From positions 4,402,001-4,466,000 of the forward strand of contig CANTUV010000014.1 of NCBI GenBank assembly GCA_947685225.1: a stretch of 64,000 nt of DNA, in the 5' to 3' direction. The position numbers and the translations under genes are program-made. Position 1 is the stretch's first letter. Each line of letters opens with the position of its first letter. This DNA comes from Garcia nutans. Taxonomy: Eukaryota; Streptophyta; Magnoliopsida; Malpighiales; Euphorbiaceae. Under the pieces are notes generated by a model, which was not told the DNA's origin, searched no databases, and saw nothing but the letters and a program-made list of their open reading frames with translations. Below are positions 34,601 through 47,145 of this stretch, piece by piece.

Positions 34601-36852
34601 TGAAAGGAATAATTAATAAAAAATGCAAAAATAATTTGAGTTTAATTTTAATTCTAAATAATATTTTGTATACGTAGTTGTTGTGCCCTCAAATCTGTTT
34701 GTACACACATGGAATTTGGCCTTCATTTCTATCTTAATATATATATATATATATATATATGTATATGACAAATTTAACCTTTCAGTGTGCTGGTTTTTTG
34801 TAAGGGGAAAGTGCCTTTCTAACAAATGCAGCATTGACCCAAAAAAAAAATCCCAATATCCTTTTTAAAAATATATACTAATAAATTTGAATGATTGTAA
34901 TTTACAAAAATATATTATTAGTATATAAACTTATTATTACAGTATATTCAACAAGGTATGTTCTGCTTGTTAGCAAAAGATCTTTTTCTTCATCTAGCTT
35001 GATTTCGATGTTTTGACCTTTCATATCAAAAATCTTTATTTTTCTAGCTAATTGATTTTGTTAATTTAATTTTTTATTTTACTAATGCCATGTCGTCTTT
35101 TCTTATTTATATTTTATTTTATTTGAGATAATTTTAGAAATATTTTTTTTTTCTGAAATAGTTATTATTTAGTATTTTATTTGTTATTTCCTTATTTGTA
35201 AAAAAAGTATTATTAGATTTCTGTTATTAATGTTATAATTTAAATTTTTTATGCTTGTTATTTAAAAATATTATATTGAAAATCAGATATCATGAAAATG
35301 AACTTTAATCTATTTAATTTTTCTTGTTATAAAATTTTTCTAATATCTACAAATTTCCAATAACCTCCTATTAATTACATAAAAAATAATTACACCCTCA
35401 TAAATATGTTTTTGGTGTTTGATGTTATGTTCGATATTGTCATCACGCGTGGCTTCAATGAGGAAAGAGATGCCATGTCAGATAACAATTTAATTTTTTT
35501 TTAACAGTCAGATAACAATTTAATTTGCGGCAGCTATTGCAAGGATAGGATCCGTCACAGCACGGGAGAGTCAGCCTCCACACAGACAGTGGTGTGACCT
35601 TGTGTCTTGTCACGAAGTCCACGTAAGCTTCAATGAATTGTGGGTGGATAGACTCAGGTGCTGAAGTGGAATTTGTATATCGCATCACCGAGCAGAGTAC
35701 AAGGGCATCATGGTCATTTAAGGTTGGTCAAATACTCACATAAAAGGAGGTGGGTGGCTAATTATTTAATTAAAATAGAATATTAGTATTAATAAAATTA
35801 AAAAAACCACAAAAATGTATATTTGCAAAGTCAAAATTTGTCAAATGTGTGACATCAATTTGCTCAAATCGTTCCCTCTCGTGTATTGTTATGCTGTTCG
35901 GTTTCAAAGTTCAGACTAGACTTAATTAATTTCAACCAATTTTGTTAATTATTTAATCATCTGAGTCATATATATAATCTATTATCCGACTGTACCTATC
36001 AATATTAAATTAATATTTTGGTAAATATACACTCCAACATTATATTATTAAAGAAGATAAAGATAGATAAACGGAATTAAATATAATAAAAGATATAATT
36101 TATATTTTTATAAGATTTTAAAATAATTTGATTAAAGGTGTTAAATAAATTAATGGAAAATAACTCCCAAAAACATTTAAATTTTTGTTATAATAAAAAA
36201 TAATAATTAAAATATAATCCGCTAGGCTATACTTTGACATGTATATATTTTAAAATTATAAACCATATATTTTGTTATAAGAATATAAATCAAATATAAA
36301 TAAAAAAGAAATATCACTTCATTTAATAATATTAAAATAAACATCACTAAATATGAAAATTTTAATTTATCAAAAAAATAATGAGTATTTGAAATTCATA
36401 GCATGCAAGTAGTTAAAAATAGTAAATAGAACATGTTTTTTCCCGCGAAAATTTAATGCAATATTTAAGAAGCGTAATAGATTAAGTTGACTGTTGAAAA
36501 AAAATTATTGAATAGAGTATGAATGGTGGGCATTAGGCAAGGCATGAGCCATGAAGGAGCACGAGAAACGGACGTAAAAGGCGTGGCAGTCATTAGGTGC
36601 GCACGAGAAATCACCGTGTCTCTTTATAACAAATTAAGTCTCTTAGTCTTTAGTCACCATCTATTTCTTTCTTTGGACCATCTCTCTAGATGATTTCCGT
36701 GCTTCTCCTTCAAATACTTGCATCCCGTCTTGTTAAGAAAAATACTTTTGTTGTCTTATATATATATAAGAACTTTAAAAAAAATATTATATTTTTCAAA
36801 ATTTTCTTTTTTAATATTAGAAAATATTAAACACGTCATATGTATTAAAATA
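34601..36852. other. Intergenic spacer with two complex islands
   Basis: Mostly AT-rich. An (AT)n tract lies at 34737-34760. At about 35440-35760 a more complex island contains a 20-bp direct repeat (35477-35496 and 35507-35526, GTCAGATAACAATTTAATTT). A 77-codon minus-strand frame in it has no recognisable motif. At about 36520-36730 another island has a TTTATAA box (about 36625) followed by a pyrimidine-rich stretch, resembling a promoter plus leader with no gene after it. Confidence 0.4.
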
Positions 36853-37121
36853 TAGAGTGTGTTTCTCAAAACTGAAGATTTTTAGCTTATTGTGAATAAG
36901 TGATTTTTAGATTATAATCAGATTAAAAATAAGCAGTTAAGCGTTTCTGTAAACTAGCTAATAATCAGCTGATAATCAGTTTATAATCAGTTAAGTGTTT
37001 CTGTAAAATCAGCTTATAATCAGTTTTTAATTGTAGAAACTGTCAAAATGACCAAACTGTCCATGAGTTTATTTATTGTATAAAAATAATTTTTTAAATG
37101 TCAATTCAAAATTTATTTTGC

Positions 37122-37155
<34 letters not shown>

Positions 37156-37441
37156 TTTAATAATAATAATAATAATAATAAAATTTATTTGATGGGAACT
37201 AAAGTGTATAAGGTAGGCAAATTTGAAATATTGAAGATTAGGTAGGGATAGTATGGTCTTTTACTTGTTCAAAACTGCTTAAAAAATAAGTGTTTAAAAA
37301 AATAACAAAACTCAACTTTTAAAAAACTGATTAAAATCAGGTTATAATCTACTATTTAAGTTTTCAGAAACACTTAAATAAACAACTTATAATCTAAAAA
37401 CAGCTTATAAGTAGTTTTGATAAGTTTTGAGAAACACCCTA
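36853..37441. mobile_element. MITE with terminal inverted repeats
   Basis: The left end TAGAGTGTGTTTCTCAAAACT and the right end AGTTTTGAGAAACACCCTA are inverted copies with one small indel and one substitution. Subterminal parts also mirror each other (TTTTTAGATTATAA, GTTTCTGtAAA, TTATAATCAG repeats), so the element could fold into a long imperfect hairpin. An (AAT)n microsatellite at about 37125-37180 fills the centre. No coding capacity. Flanks do not show a clean target duplication, so I leave the superfamily open. Confidence 0.7.
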
Positions 37442-40400
37442 ATAACATATGCTACATTTGAAAATACGTTTTAAGACCATGTATGAAATTATATAAGCTA
37501 AATTTTATGTTCATGAGAATAAATGCAAACTTCTATAAAATTTATTGATTAGTATATTGTTTAAAAAAAGTGTCAGTAACAAGGTCGAAATATGTAGCCT
37601 TTTCCATTATCACAAGGATATTTACTATATTATTATAAAATTGTAATTTTTTTTATATTTAATAATTAAATGTTTAATATAAATTTTGTTGACAGTAAAA
37701 TTAAAACCAAATTTATCGATCGACTTCAGAAATCTCAGAATTGGTAATTCATTAGTCAGGTTTGGATAGTAAATCCTTCTATATTGAAAATGAAATAAAC
37801 TCTTAGAATAAATCAGGTTGCTAGTGTGAATTAAAGAGCAGTAAAAACTCGTGGAAGGAAACAAACAAATTGCTCTTTTTCTTTTTTCTCTACTTTGAGG
37901 CTTATCCCCTTCTCCGTTTGTCCCGGGTCTGAGATTGTAGCTGCCTCTTGGCTGGTGACAAGCCTAGATCCAACTTTTATTTTTGGCTTTTCTGTTTATT
38001 TCTTCTGTCTCTCGGGGTTTTTTTATGTGTTTTTCTTAGATATGGTCTGTAAATGGCCATCTTTTATCCTCCATATTTATGGTGGTGGTTTTTGTTTTTT
38101 TTTTCTCTAGATAAAAATATTTGGAAAGGAAACCAAGAACAGTTTTTGAGGTTCTTCATATGTTGGCTTGCCTTCTATGGCAGATGGTAATTCTCGGTCC
38201 TATTCATGGTAGATTTATTGTATCTTGCATATTAAAGGACTTTAAAGAAGTGACAATGCTCTTCCTCTGATGTTTAGATCACCGTCGTTCATTTTTCGAC
38301 ATTTTACCAAGATATGATTCAAGGTTGCTACTCTGCTTGTGTCGTCGGAAATTAATTATTTGGCACTCTTCTTTTTCCTATGGTTTAGTGTTTATTTTTC
38401 AATGGTTCCTATTTATTCTAGATATGATTTGGAAGGGTTTTGCAGATGCTCTAGGTGTTAAAAGATCTTCTAGGGTGTATTTATGGTGGTTTTAATGCAA
38501 TCTTTATTCTAATTTTTTTTAAAAAAAAAAAAGTTGTTAGTATCAATCAAAACTAATTAATTAATCGGTTTGTTTTCAATTATACTTTAAAGAAATAAAG
38601 GGAAAATGTATAATTATGACTCTTGATTAATCGTGGTAACTGAAATTAGATTTTAAAATATTCTTTATCCATATGAACCCTTTAAAAAAAATAACATACT
38701 TTGAACTAATGTCATAATCAAAATTTTCCGAAAGTGTCAAAATTTTAAAATAAAAAATTAAATAAAAATAAATACTTGCTAAAACGGCGTCATTTAATCT
38801 AATTATGGCTAAATCAATATCATTTCAGCTAGGATTTATTTTTAGAATTTTTGGAATATTTTTAAAAATATTTTTAAAAATATTACTTTTTAATTTTAAT
38901 TTTAAAAATACTATTTTTTTAACTTTTAATTTTAAAAATATTTTTTTAGAAGTATATTTTTAATATATAATTTAATATATTAACAGTATATTTAATTTTT
39001 AAAAATATATATTTAATATATATTTAATATATTAAAAATATAGAGTATTTAAAAAAATTAAAAAGTTTGATATAGATTGTAATTTTCTCTTTATTTTTTA
39101 ACAAATATTAATCTTAAATACTGTTTCAGTCAAAGATTAGGTTAAAAAAAATTAAAACGGAGGGTTGTCTTCTTTTACCCCCTCCTCCACTGAATTTCTG
39201 CAGACTTACAACCGACATTCGAATTTTTTGCCGGCGACGAGGAAAGTTCCATCGACCACTGAGGATCCCTTATTATTCCGCCCCTGCTTTGGATTTGACA
39301 TAACAAATAAGAAACTATCATTTAAAATTACTAAGCTGACTTTGTGGAACCCATTTATTCAACATTTGGCTAAATTAAATGTACTTTTTTGATAAATAAA
39401 TGAATAAATTTCTAATAAAAATAAGGCCTTTTCTCTCACTTTCCTATAAATTAGTGGACATTGCATATTATTTCAACTGAAAGCTAAAAATTAGAAATAC
39501 ATCTAACAAACTCAACAGCAATAAATACAATACAATTAATTAATTAATTAATTTTGACTCAATATTTTAACAATTTAGAAGCAGTAGCAAAAAAAATATA
39601 TCAACAGAGCCACCAAATGAGAAGGTAAAAATCTCTAATTTAGAAATTAATCCTAACAATTTAGAAGCTTGAGTTATTTAAGTAAAAGAAAATAGCAATT
39701 GAGAAAATATATTTGGGGGCGATTTGGAACACGTAATCGTCATCGAAGTTAGTTTGGATTGAGTTTTTAAATTTGAATCGCTTCATTGAATTTGGATTCG
39801 GATGCTACACTTTTATCTCCATAGCCTCCTCCGTCTCTTTTTGTTTATTTGCTTGTTGAGGTGGTGGCTCTCTTGATATTGGCAACATTGTAATAATCGG
39901 TAATGGAGTAACAGAAAAAAGGCACATCCCACAAATTCAAATCATTAAATTTAAACAACCTGTGTCATCCTATTAGGTTAAGGTTCATAATGAGTGTATT
40001 TTGAAAAAGAATCAAATGAAACCCCGAATAGTCGAGGGTTATATTTATATCTTTAGTTCAATACATCCGATGTCCATATACTTGCACATTTAGGCATTTT
40101 GCCCACTTTAATTTTCACTAACCAGATAACCTCTTATACTTACTAATTCTTAACTATTTAACCATTCATTTAATATAATAAGATATTAAATGACACGTGT
40201 TTTATAAACACTGTAACATCATTGATATATCATCAATGACATATCAAAAAAATAATAAAATTTAGACTTAATGTATTTATTACACTTTAAACTTAACAAA
40301 TTTAATTATTTTATTTCATCTATTATTTGAGTAATCATTTTGCCCATTAAATTTATCTTTTTTATAACAACTTAACACTTGCTTTAATAATATGAGACTA

Positions 40401-41220
40401 GGGTATAACGAGTGAGATGCACACGTATGACATGGTATATACCTTACCAAACCATTAAATACCTTTCTACCCTAGGTAATAATTGCAATAATTTTATTGG
40501 TTGTATTGGTGACCTAGTGGATAAAAAAAATAATATAGTATTATATAATTAGTTATTCTTATAAAATCCATATAAAATGATAAAATAATTAAATGTAAAA
40601 AAATATAACTTAAACACAAATTCCAAAGAAGTCTTTAGTCTTATTCAATGAACCATAAAAACACCACTATGGATGAACCATAAGAGCGACTTATGAAAGT
40701 GACCAAGTCAGGACACTGTAATCCCTCTTCTCCTCTTATTTATTCAAAAAATGGTATTTGCATAAAAGATCTTTTGTCTGATATTTCTTTTTGTTTACCA
40801 CAAGCTAAATGATGATTCATTATAGCTTCTCAAGACCTTCTGCCGGAAACTTCATATTCTCAAGACCTTCCGCTCAAATAAAAAATTAATTTGTCCTATT
40901 GCTCTTTCTCTATTAATGTTATATTTCTTACTCTTTTCTCTTAGTCTCCGTTTAAAATTATTTCATTATTTTTCTTTGTTGCTTGAAAAAATTTAGGGAT
41001 TTTATTTAATTTGCTGCGGAAATTTTTTTTAGGGATTTTATTTAATTTGTTGGAGAATTTGTTTCATTTAGAGATTTTGTTTAATTTGTTGGAGAATATG
41101 TTTAATTTAGGAATTTTGTTTTCTTACTATTTCTCTGTCTCTGTTTAAATTTTTTTTTATTTTCTTTTGTTTATGGTTGCTTGTTCTTTTAATTTGGAAT
41201 TTATAGTTTGTGGAATTTTG
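37442..41220. other. Intergenic spacer with decayed retro-remnant
   Basis: At about 37880-38533 the plus strand is T/G-rich, without a long frame, and ends in an A12 run (about 38521-38532), suggesting a 5'-truncated LINE or other A-tailed insert. A motif near 38030-38100 (TATGGTCT..CTCCATATTTATGGTGGTGG) recurs in diverged form at about 44740-44790. The rest is AT-rich. A short frame at 39165-39392 has no recognisable domain. Confidence 0.4.
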
Positions 41221-41377
41221 TGGAGACAATGATGGTCTGTTTGGAGGCCATGATTGTGGGTTTATGGAGGCAATGATGCTAAGTTTGTGGAGGCGATAAT
41301 GGTAGGTTTATGGATGCGATGATGCTAAGTTTGTGGAGGCGATGATAGTGAATTTACGGAGGCGATGATCAGTGGCG
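41221..41377. repeat. 23-bp minisatellite, about seven units
   Basis: Units of the form TGGAGGCGATGATGnTnnGTTTR start at 41242, 41265, 41288, 41311, 41334 and 41357, exactly 23 bases apart, after a diverged first unit at 41221. Units ending CTAAGTTTG alternate with units ending GGTTTA or AATTTA, giving a 46-bp higher-order period. The core GGAGGCGATGATG reappears singly near 41816-41870 and 43387. Confidence 0.9.
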
Positions 41378-44200
41378 AAATCAGAGCTTGAATAAAGAGA
41401 GTAAATTTTTTTAGAAAAAAAAAATACAGGAAATGAAAAAGTAAAAATTAAATATTTAATATTATAGTAAAATTTATATTTTTATTAAATTTTTTACATG
41501 TATTTTTATTTTAATTCTCGAATCTATTAATTTATTTAAATAGGTATTTAGATTAATATTAAAATTTTTTTTAATATTAATCTAAATACATAATCACAAA
41601 ATTTTAAATATCCACTAATTAAAAAAAAGAAATATACATAATATAAAAAAGCCAATAACATATATATAAATTATATATAAAAATTCTAATAATATATATA
41701 TAATTATATAATTTATATAATTATATATATTTATAATTACATACATATATATATATATATAACAAGCGGGGGTGCTAGGTTTTTCACTATCATTTTCTTT
41801 GCTAACTGATGACAATGGAGGCGATAATGATGCTGGGCAACGATTGTAGAGGCGATGATGGTGAGGCTGGAACCAATTAATTTTTTATTTAAATTAGATT
41901 TGTTTATATTTATTATTTGATATATAAGTTTATAAATAAAAGTATAGCTTAAATTTAAATTATTATTATTTTACTGCTTATATGTTTAAAACTTATTGAT
42001 TCTACTAATAATGATGATAAAAAAATAATTTTTAATTTTTGATGAATTTAACTTTAATAAAAGAAAAAAAAGAAAAAGTAGTGATGTTTTAAAGAAAATC
42101 ACACGAAGAAGCTATTGATTAACTAAATAAGGGATACTTTAGTCATTTTAAGTTCATATCAGTATATTAAAATGTATTTATACACAGTTTGAAAATGCAA
42201 ATCGCGTATTATGCCATGTGTACAATTAAGTGTTAAACAGTTATGAAATATACAAGGCTAAGGACCAATATAGTAAATCAAATAGTAGAAGAGGTAAAGT
42301 GATCAAAATTGCTAATTTCAGGGAGTGACAAATATGTTAAGCTTAAAATTTAATTTAAAATAATAAAAAGTTAAAAAATTATAAATTATATTTTTTAACA
42401 ATAAAAAATATTAATATTAAAAAATTGAAAATTAAGAAAAAATTTATAACCCCATTTCCCTCGCCAATAGAAAAAAAATCAATGAACTGCCACCAAATTC
42501 ATCGCCAACAAAACCTGACCGGTCACCTTTACCTCCTGTCCCATAGCCACCATCACCCGCGAGATATGGAGATACCAACATGAAAAAACCTTAAAGATAA
42601 AATATATGGAGACATGATGGCGGGATCATACACTAATGTGGTCATCTATCTTGAAGATCTTTTTCTAATGGAAGGATATGCTAAGATCATGGAGTACTGT
42701 GTTGATTATAAAACCATGAAAACACCTTTGTGGAAAAGGTGGACCTGCTGGACCCATGGTTCTCTTTTTTTTCTCTTTTTTTTTTGTGTTTTGGTCTCCA
42801 TTTTTTTTTTACCTTGATACTCATTTGATTTTATCCGATTTTTAATTTTTATAGGATCTTGATTTATTTTCTCAACTAGATTAGATTTGTATAATTTTTT
42901 TTAGTCGGTAAATTATATTTTATATTTTTTAAAGATTAGATAAGTTTTTATGGATTTTGATTTTTGAGGTTTAGTATTTTCGGTCATTGGACAATTCTTG
43001 TGGGATTAAATATAAAAAGAATAGAAAAATGACACAATCCACCGTATTTTAAAAATTTTTAATTTTTTACTAGGGGTATTTTAGTTATTTTATTATAAAC
43101 TCATTATAAATTGTATAAAATTTATAAATTCATTATAAACTCATGATAAATACATTGTAAAGTCTTTGTAAACTAATAAAAATATAATATTTTAATAAAT
43201 ATTTTATAAATTTTAATATTTTGATAAATATTTTATGAATATGATAAATTTAAAATTATTTTTAATTTTTTATATTTTTGTCAAAAGCCCCATAAATATA
43301 TTGGGTTTATAAAAGGATTCAAAAAAAGAAAATAGAGTAACCCATTTGACTATTATCTGTGACCCTACGGCACCACCAATGACTGTGGAGGCGATGCCAA
43401 TCATGATTTTTTTAAGTTTTTTATTTAAATTAAATTTATTTATAATTATTATTTTGATATGTAAATTTATATATGAAATTATAAAATAAATGTTTTAATT
43501 GAATTTTAAATTTTAAATTTAATTTTAAATTTAACTTAAATTTTAATTTTAAATTTATAAATTAAAATTTCGCTTGTTTAATTATTTTTTAATTTGTAAT
43601 ATGGGTTACAAAATTTTAAATTAAAAATAATTAAATTAATTTTACAAATAATTTAATATTATATTATAATAAATAATATAAATTTTAAAAAGTAATAATT
43701 TAACTAATTGAATGATATTTTCAACATTTTATAATGCATATCTGTAGATTTAGTTGTCTTTACACGCTACTAGAAAGTGATTTAAGTATATCTTGCCATA
43801 TCGACAATTAAAGATTAAGAAATTGATAAGTATAAAGAGCTTATCTGGTAACTCGAAAAGTAGAAAAAGTAAAATAACTAATAGTGTGAAGTATAGGGGA
43901 CAATGAAAGTATTATTAAGCATGAAAATCAAACACTGGTTTGACAAATTATATTTACTATTAAAAATTAAAAAAAATCGTACTCTAGTAATAACATAACT
44001 AATAATAAAAAGTTTTATTGTATAAAAAAATAATTAGTAATTTTTTGAACCAATTAGTAAAGAAGTATCATATTCATACCTAAAATCTAGCAACACCATA
44101 ACTAATAATATAAATACTTATTATATAAAAAAGAAAATAATTATTAATTATTTGATCCAATTAATAAAAAAGTATTATATATATATATATATCTATAAAG
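41378..44200. other. AT-rich intergenic spacer
   Basis: No gene seen. It contains TA-rich tracts (41655-41760) and isolated copies of the GGAGGCGATGATG core (about 41818, 41850, 43387). A 67-codon plus frame at 42614-42817 has no recognisable motif and ends in poly-Phe-coding T runs, so I do not call it a gene. Confidence 0.5.
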
Positions 44201-44204
44201 AGGA

Positions 44205-44435
44205 ACCCTTATTTAGTAGAGCTTGACCACCATGCAAGTTAAAATCCTGAGGAGACTAGCCCATCAACTCATCGCCAGAGTCCCCTACTTAAATTTGAGC
44301 TTATAGAATGGTTCCACGCATAGTATATACAGTGTTTGAGCTATTGAAGTCTTGGTTAAACCACTATGTGATTCGAACCTGAGACCTCATTATCGTACTC
44401 TTCGTGCTTTTGCCAACCTTTCTACTTAGGGTGGA
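44205..44435 (-). mobile_element. Possible tRNA-derived SINE
   Basis: On the minus strand a B-box-like GGTTCGAATC (44370-44379) follows an A-box-like TTGGCAAAAGCACG (44403-44416) at about the right spacing. The unit ends at its 3' side in GGGTTCCTCTTTATAG followed by (AT)n. Box order and spacing match pol III internal promoters of plant SINEs. Flanks contain similar AAnTATTATAT sequences that might be a decayed target duplication, but they are too AT-rich to trust. Confidence 0.4.
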
Positions 44436-44499
44436 TAAAGAAATATTATATTTATACTAGTATAAGCTGATGGAGAAAAGAAAAAAAGCTCTAGCACTC

Positions 44500-46290
44500 T
44501 GCTTAAGTTTTGGAGTTAATAAGACCACCGTTTATATTTTGAGTTTATCAAACACATGATTCAAATAAAAAGGATTTGGAACTCCTCTCTTAGATTTTTT
44601 TTCTCTCTCTATGCGAGCGGTCACGCTAGTTTCTTTAGTCTTAGTTTTGGAGCTGTTGGCGTCCAAAGAAAACTCCTGTTGCCTTTTAGTTTTAGTTTTA
44701 GTTTTTCTTATATCTTGGTGCTTTTAGTTGTTTTCCTATAGATATGACCTTTTAGGTCCTTTTTAGCTCCACATCTATGGTGGTTGGCTTTATGGGTATA
44801 GATCTAAGAGTTTGGATAAGAAATCTTTTTGTGATTCCAGTGAATCTTCTCAAATTGGCCAGCCTTTTAAGCCTTTGGATAATTTCTTATTTTACTCGAG
44901 TTGGATATGCTAATCCCAATAAAGGGTCTTTTTGGCACTTCAAGATTATTTTTCTCCGTCTAGAAACATATCAATCTTCCTTTGACTTTTTTGATGCAAC
45001 TTATACAGCTATGCTCCCTTAGCTGCTGGCTAAGGACGGTGGCTGTCGGATGTTTGTAAAGGCTACTTTTCACTGCTCTTTTATGATTTTATCTAAGCTT
45101 AGTCCGACCCTTAAAAGTGTTAGGTTTTTAGTTTTCTCCTATACGAAAAACTTAATATTTAAGTCCAATTTCTTTTGGCCTAATAAGCTATTAAGATTTT
45201 AACATTTATAATGATCTTATGTTGCATATGAGAGGTTATTAGTGTCAGCCACCAAAGGAGAAAAGAGAGAGAGAGAAAAGGGAGAGAAAAGAAAGAGAGA
45301 ATTTTTTTGTTGAAAAATCCATACAAGGTAGTCTCGATTTTCCAACAGTGAACGGTCATCCTTACTCCGACCAAGCTGAAATTCGGACAGAAGTTAGAGG
45401 ACTCATCGTTATTCAATATGAACGGCGGAGATCAGTTTTAGACTGTTGGATTTCTAGTATTTGTGGCTCGAAGTTTACTGTTCACATACATTTCTGAAGC
45501 AGCGACCAGTTTTCCTTTTTCTGACGATTGGATGGTCATTTGTAGTCAAATTTGGCTGAAATTTGGTGAGCATGTTTAGAATTTATTGTTCTTTAATCTG
45601 ACGGTGCAAATCGAATTTGAACAACTGGAGATCATCTATTGACATGAGTAGTAGCTATTTTGAGTGACTTTTCTCCATTCTCTTATTTATTTCTTGTTAT
45701 TTGGTTGATTTGATATTGCTACTTTACTTGAAGGTTATTGTAGTAGCTTGTAGTTGCTGTAAACATTGATTTTGATATTGGAGCTCTTTTACTTAGACCA
45801 AGAGGGTCCCGTAGTTTTTATCCTTCATATTGAAGGGTATTTCCACTTTAAAAGTTATTATGTTTATGTGTGATTGATTTTATGCATCTTGGGACAGATT
45901 ATTGAATGGTTGTTTGCTAACTTTTACTTAGTCACTCCTCAGTCAAGTAGGAAATAATTAATCTTAGTTTCTTTCTATCAAAAAGAATTTTGAGTCATTA
46001 TTTCCCTCAATTTCTTATGTATCCGAGAATGTGTGGGGTACTCCGTATTGTTCTCTCCTGCATGTGAACTAATTCTGAGCTTTGATTCAAATACCTATTA
46101 TTGGCCATCTTGCTGTTCGTACATGGCCTTTCTGCATAAGGTTTTCAAGTTCAAGCTTTGTGGTGCATAGGTTTAAGGGAGAGGTTGATTGTATTCTGTT
46201 TTTCTTTTTGTGCCTTAGTTTGTTTAAGGTAGTTTGCATTTTCTCTTCCTTTAATAATTTTTTCGTTTCATAATACTAAAAAAACACTTA
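44500..46290 (+). other. Retroelement-like remnants without domains
   Basis: A T/G-rich plus-strand stretch of mixed complexity. 44590-45180 shares a motif with 37880-38100. 45250-45660 has a GAGA-rich tract then CAACAGTGAACGGTCATCC-like sequence, resembling an LTR or leader. 46080-46280 ends TTTCATAATACTAAAAAAAC, like a LINE 3' end with an A tail. No frame shows a protein motif. Classification is by general resemblance only. Confidence 0.3.
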
Positions 46291-47084
46291 ATTCAAATAA
46301 CTACTACTTTGTAACAACTGAATTACATATATAATTCTCAAATACATTTAGTTTTTTCTTTATTAAATTTAAAATAAATTTAAAACTCGCGACTTCATAA
46401 TTTCAAATTCAATGATCATACAGTTAAATTCAAATAATTTTTATTTCAAAGATCAATTTAATGCATTGATTCAATTAAATTTCATGATGCAATGATTATT
46501 TCAAATAAAATTTTCTTTTTAACATAAATAAATAGATTTTATGAAATTGAATTATAAATTCATATTGAACGTCTTACTTTGAACCTTGTGAATTTTTTAG
46601 TTAGAACTTTATATATTTAATATATGAAACTATTTACTAAGGTTCTATACTTTTTTTTTTATTTGCATCGGTTTTATGTTTCTTTTAGCAACTCGGTGAT
46701 TTCATAAATAAAAATTAATCTTACAGATAAAAAAGAAACACCAACTAATCTACGATTTTTTACAAATGAAATGAATTATGTGTTTAAATCAGTTTAAAAT
46801 ACAAGATATGTTAAAAGTCTTTTGTTTTTTCTAGATTTCTTTTTGATAGAACTGCCATTCTAGATTTATCAATTTTTTAATGCATAGACAAAATCTCAAA
46901 TCAAATAAAATTCTCAGCACTCTCAAACAGCAATTTATATCCAATATTAAAGTCATTTTCACATTATATTTATCATGCAATTAAGATAATTAATTATTGT
47001 GATAGCTAAGCAGGGGCTTAATATAAACCTTTAAAGACTCAAAAATATATCTAAACCATTTATTTCCATATAGAATTAGGCACA

Positions 47085-47086
<2 letters not shown>
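46291..47086. other. AT-rich intergenic spacer
   Basis: No coding, RNA or mobile-element signal seen. Confidence 0.6.
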
Positions 47087-47144
<58 letters not shown>

Positions 47145-47145
47145 C
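47087..47145. repeat. Compound (CA)n-(TA)n microsatellite
   Basis: About 17 AC units followed directly by about 12 AT units. Alternating purine-pyrimidine over nearly 60 bases. Confidence 0.95.

Noticed and set aside
42614..42817. 67-codon plus-strand frame as a small gene
   Set aside because: No motif, C-terminus is poly-T derived, no splice or promoter context, and surroundings are repeats.
44680..44710. TTTTAG repeats resembling telomeric sequence
   Set aside because: Only about three imperfect units, lacking the TTTAGGG plant telomere form.
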